64,000 bases of DNA, taken from NCBI GenBank assembly GCA_910574455.1, contig CAJSYZ010000001.1, positions 4,633,424 through 4,697,423 of the forward strand, in the 5' to 3' direction. Below, piece by piece: positions 11,380 through 20,944 of this stretch (positions are counted from its first letter, which is position 1; each line of letters begins with the position of its first letter). Under the pieces are notes generated by a model. It made no database searches. It was not told the origin of the DNA and saw nothing but the letters and a program-made list of their open reading frames with translations. Position numbers and translations under genes: made by a program. The stretch is from Trichaptum fuscoviolaceum. Taxonomy: Eukaryota > Basidiomycota > Agaricomycetes > Hymenochaetales > Trichaptaceae.

Positions 11380-12880
11380 CTGATTTCGGAAGGAGTACAA
11401 AAAGCGAATCACATCAACCTGGAGAATTGGATGCACGGAGTCTTCATCGGCCTGTAGGTCCTCATATACGTGCTGAGAGAAGAACTGGACGACATCCACA
11501 AGAACATTCGTGCCTGTGACACCTTGCTATTGATTGCCAATGTTATTCACAATTCCTTCTGAATGAACCGCTTCACTCACCTGAGCGGTTGCACCAACCG
11601 TTGCCACCGCCGTGAGCAGATACACACTTTCATCCTTCCTCTTCCAGATCTCTTCATCTCCCTTCTTCCTGTTGTATCCCTCCGTCTGTTACCGATCAAC
11701 GTCAAGACGACTTCGGTCGTCTCAGCCTCGAAACCTGAGGCAACGAGCGCACGGAGGACATCGGCTGCGGCTTGACGCCGCGTGGTGCCCTCTGCAGTCA
11801 GTCCGCCGATGGACGAAGAGGAGGCTGCGAAAGTGAGGTCGACTCGGACGTACTCCAGAGGAACGTACTCCAGAGGATCGTCCTCAAATTGCTCCACTTT
11901 GTGCTCTGCAGGTCAAGACAGTTTCACTAAAGATGAGCACGATGATGAAAGAAGAAGTTTGTGCACCTCGTAATGTGACATTGGGAACAACTACGCCTTT
12001 GATCACTAATCGTCTCCCTTCCGCAAACGTCACCTTGTAGTTTCCTGATTGGATGACCGTTGTAGTCCCTGACTGACCAGTCCGTCATATGCAATTCCAG
12101 ATCTCTGGCCTCCACCGAGAAGCCCCCACAGCACTGTGACAAATGTCGGCACAGTATTCGAAGACGAGAGGACCTCCTGGTATGGATGCGTATAAAGCTC
12201 GGCAAGCTCAAAGATAGAAAGTGGAGTGCGAGTTGTCAAAGGTGGGCGGTAGATCCTGGCACGTCAAGTCGTAGAAAATTGACAGAAGCACGACCTGAGC
12301 CTGCGCCATCGCTGCAGTTCCCGATCCATTCAGAAGACTGGTGGCGGTGTGTTTGAATATTTGGAGGAAGGTGCCCGAGAAGCGGCGAAGTTGATCGTCG
12401 TGTAGAGCGAGTCCGAGCGTATTTCAGAACGCCAAGGCGCGAAGATTGAGTGGGCAGTTTCGAGAACGGAGACATTTGTTGGATAATTTGCAGCGTCGGG
12501 CGAGAGTGAAGAGACGAGCTGATCGATGAGATCTGGCCACTGCTCGGGGAATTCGTACTTTGCGACAATGGACACGGCCTCCGCAACCTGCGCTTATAAT
12601 GTCTTGTCTGCTGAACTTGAAAGCGCGATCATTGCAGGGACCAGCTGACCCTTCAGCTGCGTCTTCCCTGCGTAGGCCAAAGGCGAGTCCTCATCCTCCC
12701 ATCGCCGTTTGATCGTGTTCTTGAGATAGACACTGGCTACGAGCCGCACCGAACGGTCTTGGGAGACATTGAGTATGAGCTGAAGGAGGAGAGCAAAGAA
12801 AGCGGAGTGCAAGTCTTCAAAGGCGGGCGGCAGATCCTGGCAGGTCAAGTCGTAGAAGATTGACAAAAACACAAAACATT
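11380..12880 (-). pseudogene. Cse1-like nuclear export receptor fragment, copy B
   Basis: Second copy of the rearranged Cse1 remnant, with the same exon order as copy A. SIFYDLTCQDLPPAFED is joined directly to ALLLQLILNVSQDRSVRL (12.78-12.87 kb). Next come QLVPAMIALSS, the helix YEFPEQWPDLIDQLVSSLS that copy A has lost (12.5 kb), the CQDLPP piece again (about 12.25 kb), and EQFEDDPLEYV with a short in-place duplication (PLEYVPLEYV, 11.87 kb). Decay is heavier than in copy A: the FLAWDLENMR segment is deleted, and there are frame breaks near 12.4, 12.06 and 11.69 kb. Because both copies share the abnormal junction, they descend from one rearranged ancestor and not from two captures of the normal gene. 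Confidence 0.85.
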
Positions 12881-13139
12881 AGCAATGTCATGAACATGTA
12901 GGATAGGTGAAAGAGGAATCAATAAGAAACTCACAAGGACGCGTCGCCATTAGGAGTGTTAATACGTGAGTCCGACGTACAAGAAAGCCAAGAAAGAGAT
13001 TAGGCCAGCGTTGGCGACGGCGAGGACTGCTGCGGTGTCTCGGAAACACCCGAGACATTACTTTACATAACCTGCACATCTTTGTCATTGTCATGTGAGC
13101 AAAAAAGACTTATATATCGAAATCTGCCCATATATATCC

Positions 13140-13345
13140 AAGGACCCCCCAAATAAGTCAATTTCACGTGACCATTTGACTTTTGGCAGGCGCTGGACAC
13201 GGTTGCATACCCTAAGAATACCCAGCTACCCAAGGGGTAGCGGGAATTTCCATATACAGGTATTTTTGTAAACAAGCAGTTAGAGGCTGTGAGTTAACTC
13301 ACAGCAGAGCCCGCTACCCAGAGATGGGTATGAAGAAAGTGTTAC
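13140..13345 (+). repeat. Boundary block and nested-hairpin repeat, copy 4
   Basis: TTTCACGTGACC (about 13,163), TGGCAGGCGCTGGACACGG, then a hairpin with stem GCTACCC/GGGGTAGC (13,225-13,241) and CGGGAA. A 30-bp interruption follows, then CAAGCAGTTAGAGG with a perfect 20-bp palindrome GCTGTGAGTTAACTCACAGC and CCCGCTACCC. Confidence 0.8.
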
Positions 13346-13399
13346 AGAAAGAAGAAAAAAAGAACATTTATCTTCATATACATACAAAAGTCTACCATC

Positions 13400-13617
13400 A
13401 TTAAGTTTGTTCTGTAGTCCGCGACAACCTCGGAATACTGTCTTCTTTGAGACGTGGGTCAGGTTACAGATGACATGGGACGTCCGAGGGACAAGTGCCT
13501 GACGACAAGCGATGAAAATGCAAGCCGCGATGACTGCGTCAAGGTCCTTCTCCCTCCGCAGCTCTTCTTCATCCGAACGCTTGTACAGCTGTTTTGCGAT
13601 GTCGCTGATCGTCTTTG
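13400..13617 (-). pseudogene. TFIIB cyclin-repeat fragment
   Basis: A stop-free reading of about 72 codons on the minus strand encodes part of the first cyclin-like repeat of the RNA polymerase II initiation factor TFIIB. It contains TISDIAKQLYKR, then DAVIAACIFIACRQALVPRT, then ICNLTHVSKKT. The AACIFIACRQ...VPRT core is characteristic of fungal TFIIB. The piece has no start codon, zinc ribbon or second cyclin repeat, and normal TFIIB is above 300 residues. The part after VSKKT looks degraded. It sits just past a boundary repeat on the minus strand, the same position that Cse1 and Bsd2 pieces take in neighbouring units. This supports serial capture of host exons. Confidence 0.85.
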
Positions 13618-14140
13618 GTAGGGAGAATTAAGTTCAACTAACGCACCAGCTCAAGATGCGCGGGGACGGGGTGATTGCGACTTGCGGACAGCTGCTGCAG
13701 CCTTCGTCGCGTTCAAGAGCTATAGTACGGTCGAGCGCCGGGCGCTAAGCGCAGGTGAGCAACTTTTGAGGGCACGCGCAAGCATGCGGCGCGTTGCGCT
13801 CTGCGTGCATAGGTAGAGCGTCATGTGCCCTGTAATTAGGGCTTCTTCTCGCAGAGTACCAGGCCGCTTATGCTGTGCAACGAGATATGAAAGGCCGTTT
13901 GTTCGTGCATACGGCACTTGTGTACCCTGTATATTGTAGAATACGTGAATATTCAATCAGAATATTGAACAGAATCGAAATGGTGAGACTTATTTACCAG
14001 GCTCACCCATCACTTCGTTGTTGTCAGAGCGAGGTGCGCTTTGGTGGCGGACCTCGCCGTGTTCGCTGCGCATGCTCTTGGGGCGCGGTCTTTTATGCTA
14101 TACATAAAGAATTTCAGTGAAGCATCAAGTAAAGTACCTG
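13618..14140. other. Unit interior, no gene seen
   Basis: No recognisable coding sequence in either direction. A small inverted sequence (GAGCGCCGGGCGCT, about 13,733-13,746) and short overlapping frames are all I see. The stretch separates the TFIIB fragment from the Bsd2-like fragment. Confidence 0.4.
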
Positions 14141-14149
14141 AGATCAATC

Positions 14150-14400
14150 ACCAGCTTGCAGTAAAGCACACACAATGCAATTCAGCTCGTCATTCAAGCC
14201 GCAGCGCCAAAGATGGGTATGCATTGCGCCGCTATTGCTGCACTCGGCCTTCACACCGCCAGGGGTGGCTGACTCTGCTTGAGCGGTCCGCCCCGTATTT
14301 CCAGCAGCTACAATGCTGCCTGCACCTAGCGCAGTCGCGCAAGTGGAATGCTGGGATGGTTTCACACCTCGCAACAGGTGCATGCGGAATCCACCATCAC
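14150..14400 (-). pseudogene. Possible Bsd2-like N-terminal fragment
   Basis: The minus strand encodes SIVAAGNTGRTAQAE, matching the SIVAAGNKGRTTQAQ segment found in the better-preserved Bsd2-like copy at 18.8-19.36 kb. The underlying DNA (CAGCAGCTACAATGCT, and similar around it) also resembles 17.98 and 19.24 kb. Nothing else of the gene survives here. It could instead be a shared repeat flank that merely happens to be open. Confidence 0.45.
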
Positions 14401-15097
14401 TGACACTCGATGCTCGATAACAACCACAGTGGCCCGCCATGTTGTGGCGTGTCTTCCCCTGGGCCTCTACTACAAATGGCTCGCAGTCCACAGTCCAAGA
14501 CGTCAATGACCCCTCATGCCCTCGCCACCCTTAGGGGTGGAATTGTGCCGCTGCGCCTTACTCTCTGAGACTCACGTCCTCGTATGGCTGGGATGCGGAT
14601 GTAATTGCAGTGGGAGCATCAGTAAGTCATCGTGGTCGGCAGGACAGTGAGTGTTGCCGCTTGGTGGGCCCTGCCTGTTCCGTCATACTCACATAACATC
14701 TTCGGCCCATGACAGTGCAGCTACGTGTTGCGCTTGCTCCGGTCATTCAAACGCTCCTCTGCGCCACGGCGGGGCGGTAAGGCCGACAAGTTGTACTGAG
14801 CTAACCGTCCATTACATACTTGGGTCCCAGCTGCTTTGAAAGGAGACGTGTGCCTCAAGATTATGACTGTGCACAGCAGCAGAATAGGAACATGATAGTG
14901 AGTTTAAGACAGTTTGTAGATGAATGTGAGGTATCGAAGTTCTGTGCGGACAAGAACGCGGCCAAAAACCGCGTGAGAACAACCTGCTTCGAAAGGTAGT
15001 TTCGGTACCGAAATTGCAGGTCACGAGACCGGATGAGATTTGGCAGGCGCCGGACACAGTTGCATACGCCATAGGATACCCAGCTACCTTAAGGGTA
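14401..15097. other. Unit interior and left half of a split boundary block
   Basis: No gene recognised in 14.4-14.95 kb. From 14,965 the boundary block resumes: GAGAACAACCTGCT, then GTCACGAGACCGGATGAG, TTGGCAGGCGCCGGACACAG, then GCTACCTTAAGGGTA, where the hairpin stem is cut by the insertion at 15,098. Its other half resumes at 17,021. Confidence 0.6.
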
Positions 15098-17020
15098 CAC
15101 AGCAAAGTCAAAATGGGTATGGAAGGCAGCCGGGTGACAGGCCTTGACCAGGCCCGGCTCACCAGCTGGGTTCCACCCGTCCACCGGGCCCTTTCCAGAA
15201 CGGAAATCAAATGGGCTCAGGCTGTTTCCAGGTCCAGTGTGGGCCCAGCTGGAAGAGCCTCATGGATTCCGGCCGTGTGTAATTTAGATAAATACACTGT
15301 AATTCGATTATTTAAATCCATAGAAAATCAAATATAATTATTCATTTTGCATTGGTTTTTTTGCATTTGGCACAATAGTAGAAATGTAGGCATAAAACAT
15401 CATATATTGCATACAGTATTCATCCTATGTACACATAAAGGTGATTTTAGAATGTAAAAACCTTTAAACAATGGCCTTCGCCGCAGGGAAGAGGTGGTAT
15501 GCGGAGACAAGCGCAGCACGAGCAGTATCATACATTAGCGTTGGTGAAGGTACAGCGTCCTCTGGGTTGCACCAGCCCACAAACTCTTTGCCATTTGCGC
15601 CCATGCCTTCGTCATCCTTGTGTGTCCTCAACGCAAATCAGAATTGAACCAGCATCAAGCCAAGACCAGCACCAGCACCGAGTTTCGCCGCACATGTAGA
15701 ACGCAGGAGATAAGCAAGGAGAAAGCCCGCAAATTAGAAGGAAATAGAGACGAGCATGTTCAAAGCAAATGAGAAGACCGTGCCTGTTGCGAGACCATCG
15801 ATCGGGAGCTCGCCTAGAAGCATCATTCTCGGCCATAACGACGAAGGCGCATGGGCTGTCGTCTCCCAGTACGGCGGGACCGCATCTGCCTGAGCAGTGG
15901 CGAACGATGGTGTCGCATCCTTCTGTGTCTCCTCCGGCATAACATGGACGCCGTCTTCTATGGATTATTGAATGCAAAAGTAGCCGAAACGATCCCGTTA
16001 GACTACGAAGTAAAGAAGCAATCTGCTAATGAAGCAAAATAGGCGCACCTTCCACTATAGCGCTGGGGATGCTTGGTTTTGCAGTAACATTTGCAAAGAC
16101 ACCATCATTCCCAACCCCGCCGCCAATGACCTGCCTTCGGTCCTCACGCCTTCTCCCAATCAAGCGATCTGCAACACGGACAGGGAGGACGTGGCGTGCC
16201 TACTCGAAACTCAGTCCACGCACAGCCCGGCGGCGGAAAGTCATAGTTGTCCGCCTCGAAATCGTATGTGCCTGGCGCAGCAGGGCTCTGACGCCGCAAA
16301 TGTGCTGGCCTGGGCTGTCAGTGTGCAGGAGGGCCGCTAAGGGGATGTGAACCGGGATTGTTGGTGTTGATGTTGTGTGCGCGGTCGTCATCGTCGTGAC
16401 CAGCTGAGGGTGCGTTTAGCAAATTTAGGGGACATGACTCAGCGTTGATGTCGTCTTCGTCGTCGCTCACATCGAACGCTGCTTCCGTCTCATCCTCAAC
16501 GGTCATGCAGCAGGGCCAGTGTATTGCATCCACGCCTTGCACCATGGATGAATAGGAAGTATTTTTGTTAGCCTCTTATTGTCACAAGCAGAAAAGGGCT
16601 CACGTACGTCGATGATGCGGCACAGAGGATGGTGCACATTGAGTCTGTAGACAATCTCTGGGTTAGCCTTGAGACAAGAACTTGAAGAAAAATTTGCAAC
16701 GATCACGATGCACCCATTGAGGGCAGGTCAGGAAAGACTTAGAGAAGTTTCATTTTCTGGAGCTGAAGCAGTGGGCCGTGTTGAGGTGGAGGTTATGGCT
16801 GGATTCCAGATGAAACTGATCTGGAATCCAGCTCACTGACCTCCGGAGGGAAAGGCGCTGGGAGACGCCCGAGAAACGGCCGGTGCTCCGTATAGAAACC
16901 AGCACTTGAGTTCAAGCGTGGAAATGGACTGGGTTTTGGCTGGGGAACAGCCGGACTTCCACCCCATTTCTACACTGGAGACATCCGACTGGGGGCTATA
17001 CTTTACATGACTTTGCTGTG
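15098..17020. mobile_element. 1.9-kb DNA transposon with 13-bp TIRs and TA duplication
   Basis: The ends are perfect 13-bp inverted repeats (CACAGCAAAGTCA at 15,098; complement ending at 17,020). Outside them lies a duplicated TA (15,096-15,097 and 17,021-17,022). The uninterrupted sequence AAGGGTAGCGGGAACAAGC exists at 11,202-11,220, which proves the insertion point. Subterminal regions contain short inverted words (CCAGCTGG; CTGGAATCCAG with its mate near 16,800). There is no transposase inside, so the element is non-autonomous. Its interior is largely a Bsd2-like gene copy. The family is uncertain: TA duplication alone does not separate Tc1/mariner from other TA-targeting groups. Confidence 0.85.
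15520..16545 (-). pseudogene. Bsd2-like membrane adaptor fragment, copy 1
   Basis: Resembles fungal Bsd2 (DUF2370), an endosomal/Golgi membrane protein that recruits the Rsp5 ubiquitin ligase to transporters. The acidic N-terminal part is visible (EAAFDVSDDEDDINAESCPL, 16.4 kb). Then come TAQADAVPPYWETTAHAPSS, a proline/tyrosine stretch typical of the family, IDGLATGTVFSFALNMLVSI (first membrane segment, 15.76 kb) and a damaged second segment at 15.65-15.72 kb. The exon junction at EDGVHVMPEE has a GTGCGCC-type donor on its upstream side, as in copies 2 and 3. Frame breaks occur after the first membrane segment. It lies inside the TA-flanked element at 15,098-17,020. Confidence 0.75.
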
Positions 17021-17100
17021 TAGCGGGAACAAGCAGTTAAAGGCTGTGAGTGAACTCACAGCAGAGCCCGCGACCCGGAAATGCGGTTAAAGCAAGAATG
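17021..17100 (+). repeat. Nested-hairpin boundary repeat, copy 5
   Basis: Right half of the boundary block split by the 1.9-kb element: TAGCGGGAA, CAAGCAGTTAAAGG, hairpin arms GCTGTGAG and CTCACAGC, then CCCGCGACCC. The outer arm has mutated from CTACCC to CGACCC. Confidence 0.8.
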
Positions 17101-17269
17101 AGAGGAAGGAAAACATTATATTTTTAAGCCCACATACAGTACAGAAGTATTATACACCATACTCTTGCTTCTGCAGAAGCATCTGCCACAGGAACAGTTC
17201 CATTGTGAGTAGCTGCCCAACTTTCAGCAGTTACAGCTGAATATAACGTTGGTGACGATTTCCTCTGCC

Positions 17270-18110
17270 GCCCCACATGCTCTCTTCACCATTTGTGCCC
17301 GTCATCCTTGCCCGTTCTCGACGCAAACCCATATTGAACCAGCGTCAAGCCAGGACCAGCATGAGCACCAAGCTTCGCCGCATGTGTAGCATGCAGGAGG
17401 CAAGTAAGCAGAAAGCACATAAATTGGAAGGAAACAGAAACAAGCATGTTCCAAGCAAATGAGAAGAGTGAGCCCGTTGCAAGACCATCAATTGGGAGCT
17501 TGCCTGGGAGCATCATTCCCAGCAATAAGGACGAAGGCGCATGGGCTGTCGTCTCCATGTACGGCGGGACAGCATCCGCCTGAGCAGTGGAGTACAATGG
17601 TGGTGCATCCTCCTGTGTCTCCTCCGACATGACATGGACGCCGTCTTCTATTGAATATGGAATGCAAAAGTAGCCTAAACAATCCCGTTAGACTACAAAG
17701 TAAAGAAGCAGTTTGTTAATGCTGAGAAATAGGCGCACCTTCCACTACGGGCCTGGGGAGGCTCGGTTTTGCAGTGACATTTGCAAAGACACCATCATTC
17801 TCAGTTCCGCCGCCAACGACGTGCCTTCGTACCTAGCTCCGACTTCCAATTAAGCGATCTGCAATATGACCAGGGAGGACGCGGCGTGCCCAGTTGAAGC
17901 CCGGGCCACGCACCCATGCGCCGCAATTCAACCTTGGACGTACAGCAGGACCAGCTGTGCTTGAGTAGTTTGCCCCGTGTTTCCGGCAGCTACAATGCTC
18001 ACTGCACCCTACACATTTGCGCTTGGTGTCCGCTCGTTGCCAGTGTTGGATGTCCTTACAGACAAAGTCGGCTTTGCACTGTAGACACGGAGACGCTGCT
18101 GTTGTTGCTG
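17270..18110 (-). pseudogene. Bsd2-like membrane adaptor fragment, copy 2
   Basis: Contains MSEETQEDAPPLYSTAQADA, VPPYMETTAHAPSS, IDGLATGSLFSFAWNMLVSV, SFQFMCFLLTCLLHATHAAK and LGAHAGPGLTLVQYGFASRT in one open frame (17,286-17,630). This covers the PY-type motif and two membrane helices, the best-kept membrane part of the copies. An upstream exon at 17.7-18.0 kb carries FNWARRVLPGHIADRLIGSRS. The part between (the IGGGAGND...FANLTAKPS segment of copy 3) is frameshifted near 17.8 kb. No acidic N-terminus is present, so the gene cannot be complete. Bounded by boundary repeats on both sides. Confidence 0.8.
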
Positions 18111-18124
18111 ACTCGGATGAGTCA

Positions 18125-18365
18125 AGAACGAGTGGAAACAACCTGCTATGAAAGGTAGTCATCACATGACTGTATCTCCTGCCTAAAAGGGTTAATTACC
18201 CATAAAGGCAATTCACGTGACCGGATCAGTTTTCGCAGAGAATCGACACAGTTGCGTTTTCCTAAGGTACCCAAGCGACCTCTACAGGTCGCGGGAACAA
18301 GCAGTTAGAGGCTGTGAGCTAACTCACAGCAAAGCCCGCTACCCGGGAATGCGGTTAGAGCAAGA
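18125..18365 (+). repeat. Boundary block and nested-hairpin repeat, copy 6
   Basis: AGTGGAAACAACCTGCT, ATCACATGACTG, GGGTTAATTACCCATAAAGG, TTCACGTGACCGGATCAG, hairpin GCGACC/GGTCGC (18,275-18,292), CGGGAA, then CAAGCAGTTAGAGG with GCTGTGAGCTAACTCACAGC and CCCGCTACCC. This is the cleanest full-length copy of the boundary. It supplies a second empty-site reference (TA at 18,203-18,204) for the 34.8-kb element. Confidence 0.85.
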
Positions 18366-18499
18366 CTCGGAGTGAGAGGAAGAAGTTACATTTTTAAGCA
18401 CACATACAGAACAGAAGTATTATACACTATACTCTGGCTGCCGCAGAAGCATCTGCCACAGGAGCAGTCCCATTGTGAATAGCTGCCCAACTTTCAGTA

Positions 18500-19400
18500 G
18501 CCGCAGCTGTATCAAACGTCAGCGTCGGTGGAGGTACAGTGTCTTCAGGATTTCCCCAGCCGCCCGGCACATGCTCTCTTCACCATTCATGCCTATGCCT
18601 TCGTCATCCTTGCCCGTCCTCAATGCAAACCCGTATTGAACTAGCGTCAAGCCGAGACCAGCACGAGCACCGAGCTTCGCCGCATGTGTAGAATGCAGGA
18701 GGTATGGAGAAAGCCCACAAATTGGAAGGAAATAGAAATGAGCATGCTCCAAGCAAATGAGAAGAGCGTGTCCGCTGCGAGACCATCAATCAAGAGCTCG
18801 CCTGGAAGCATCATTCCCGGAGATAAGGACGATGGCACATGTCCAGTCCGGCGGGGCAGCATCCGCCTGAGCAGTGGAGTACGATGGTGGTGCATCCTTC
18901 TGTGTCTCCTCTGACATGACATGGACGCTGTCTTCCATTGAATATGGAATGCAAAAGTAACCTAAGCAATCCCGTTAGACTACAAATTAAAGAAGCAATT
19001 TGTTTATGCAGAGAAAAAGGCGCACCTTCCACTACGGGCCTGGGGAGGCTCGGTTTCGCAGTGAGATTTGCAAAGGCACCATCATTCCCAGCCCCGCCGC
19101 CAATGACCCGCCTTCGTTCCTCGCACTGAGTTCCAATTAAGCGATCTGCAATATGGCCGGGGAGGACGCGGCGTGCCCACTCAAAGCCCGGGCTACTGGC
19201 ACGTACTTGGACGTGCAGCTGTGCTTGAGTAGTTCGCCCCTTGTTTCCGGCAGCTACAATGCTCACTGCACGTGATACAATTGCGCTTGGTGTCCGCTCG
19301 CCGCCAGTGTTGGATGTCCTCACAGACAAAGTCGGCTTTGCACCGCCGCAGGGTGTAGACACGGAGACACTGGGCTGTTGTTGCTGACTCGGATGGCGGG
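18500..19400 (-). pseudogene. Bsd2-like membrane adaptor fragment, copy 3
   Basis: The upstream exon (18.96-19.36 kb) is open and reads SIVAAGNKGRTTQAQ, FEWARRVLPGHIADRLIGTQ and VIGGGAGNDGAFANLTAKPS, ending at a donor after PVVEG. The downstream exon has SEETQKDAPP (18.9 kb) and LIDGLAADTLFSFAWSMLISI (18.77 kb), then FQFVGFLHT and the LGARAGLGLTLVQYGFALRT segment (18.6 kb). An indel near 18,840 removes the WETT motif, and another near 18,700 shifts the second membrane helix. The right boundary block of this unit is the one interrupted by the 34.8-kb element. Confidence 0.8.
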
Positions 19401-19492
19401 CGGTGGAGTCAAAAAACGCGTGGAAACAACATGCTATGAAAGGTAGCTATCACATGACTGTATCTCCTTCCACAAAGGGTTAATTACCCATA

Positions 19493-19522
19493 CATCAGGG
19501 AATCTTCTTTTTTGCTTACGGC
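19493..19522 (+). repeat. Left terminal inverted repeat of the 34.8-kb element
   Basis: Thirty bases starting CATCAGGGAA and ending TTGCTTACGGC. The inverted mate is at 54,275-54,303. Beyond it, inward, the ends diverge: AT-richer DNA on the left, a CAGGCAG/GGCGCGCC-rich stretch on the right. Confidence 0.85.
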
Positions 19523-19922
19523 TACTTAACCGGCCTTAAGTCCTCTGAAGCCCTGGGAAGTAAAATTCTACTGATTTACTGATTTCAGGCATGTGGTTTC
19601 ATTATTCAGGAAGGGGCTTACTGAATTCAGTGCCGTCAACTGAAATCAGTGCTCTCAGTGCCTCAGTCTCCAGCATTCAAGCATATCAGAAGAATTTATT
19701 CTGGCAGTTTAATTGCAGTGCTCAAGAGTAAAAGTGTGTAAGACGTTCAAGTAGTTCATTCCATAAGTAATTCAGCATTTAATCATATAAGTAGACTTTT
19801 TCGTCTGTAGGTTTGCAGTACCCAAGCGTGTAAGTGCGTACTAAGAGGTTCCAGTATTGGTTCATTCCACAAGTAATTTAAGACAGATAAGTAGAAATCA
19901 GTGCCTCAGTGTCCCTCAGTAA
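19523..19922. other. Subterminal region of the 34.8-kb element
   Basis: Non-coding. It contains loosely repeated short words such as TTCAGTGC, TCAGTGCCTCAGT (near 19,652 and 19,900) and AAGTA/AAGTAATT (19,745-19,880). Such subterminal repeats are usual for CMC-type elements, where transposase binds them. The function here is inferred only. Confidence 0.5.
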
Positions 19923-20126
19923 CTACACCACGGCATCCTGATCCAGATCGTATTTCGCCACTTCTGCCTGTTCCTCGGCATACTCAGAGAACGAAGGCCA
20001 CTGCAAGTTGATGATAGTAAGTGTTTGAATACAGTGGCGGGATGGTTAAAGCCAAAGCTCACCAGTGATCAACCTGCTCTTAAAAGTCTGCGCCGTCCGT
20101 AGCCGAATCCCATAATGAACCCTCGT

Positions 20127-20944
20127 TGTTACGACCGTCGGGAATTGTAGCGGGAAACAGTTTCGGGAAACTGGAATTCGCGACAAGAACCCGCGTTCGG
20201 GAATCTGGATTCGCGACTGGGAACGAGCGTGGGAATTCAGGCGGGAAACGCGCGGGATTCTATCCAGGCGCGTCGCGGGATTCTCAAGGCCAGCTAGGAC
20301 TCTTCACTGCTTTGAACGTCAAGTAAGCAGATCCCTAAGGAAGCACTCCACAAGTAAGTATTGCGCAACTAACTACACAGGAGAAAAGAGAGAGATCGCA
20401 CCTAAGGAAGCACTCCACAAGAGGTCAAAAGTGGGGTGCTCCTTACGATGCCTACAGCTATTTATCTACTTCGTAAAGACTGTATAGTTAATCTACGCTA
20501 AGTGTCCTTGCGCAATGCGCACCTATCTACTACAAACGATACATGCTACGACCGCACTGCTAGGCATGTCTATCCCGTCTCTCCAGATGGCTACGGCCTG
20601 TCCGTGGACGTCAGCGTCCGGTCCGGGGCCGCGACTAGCCAGACTAGGTATGCCAGACTGTTGCAGGTCGTCACCTTGAGGTACTAACGGATTAATGAGC
20701 GTATGTTGATAAGTGAATGTACGTGTGCCGTGGCGGGTCGTCGTAAATGAGTGTGTGTATGCGTGCATGGTTGCCGGGACGGTGGTGCGGGATAAGTCAC
20801 GTGAGCATGGGATCGTGCGATTCGGGAATGAGGTTTCGCGCGGGGAATCCAATGGCGGGATTCTCCCCGCGGGTTTGTCTGCTCATGTCGGGATCCTTGG
20901 CGGGAAAGTGCGGGAAATGAGAAAAGGAGCCCGGGATCTCGACA
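20127..20944 (-). repeat. 3' LTR of the Gypsy element
   Basis: Starts TGTTACGACC and ends ATCTCGACA on the plus strand. The pol frame reads through the purine tract into this LTR and stops at 20,797-20,799, so about 49 terminal codons of pol are LTR sequence. Small open frames within it, on either strand, occur identically in the other LTR and are not genes. Confidence 0.95.

Noticed and set aside
7937..19492. Calling the fragment-bearing units Helitrons
   Set aside because: Gene capture and 3' hairpins fit, but I find no TC...CTRR ends, no A/T insertion point and no RepHel gene. The assignment is left open.
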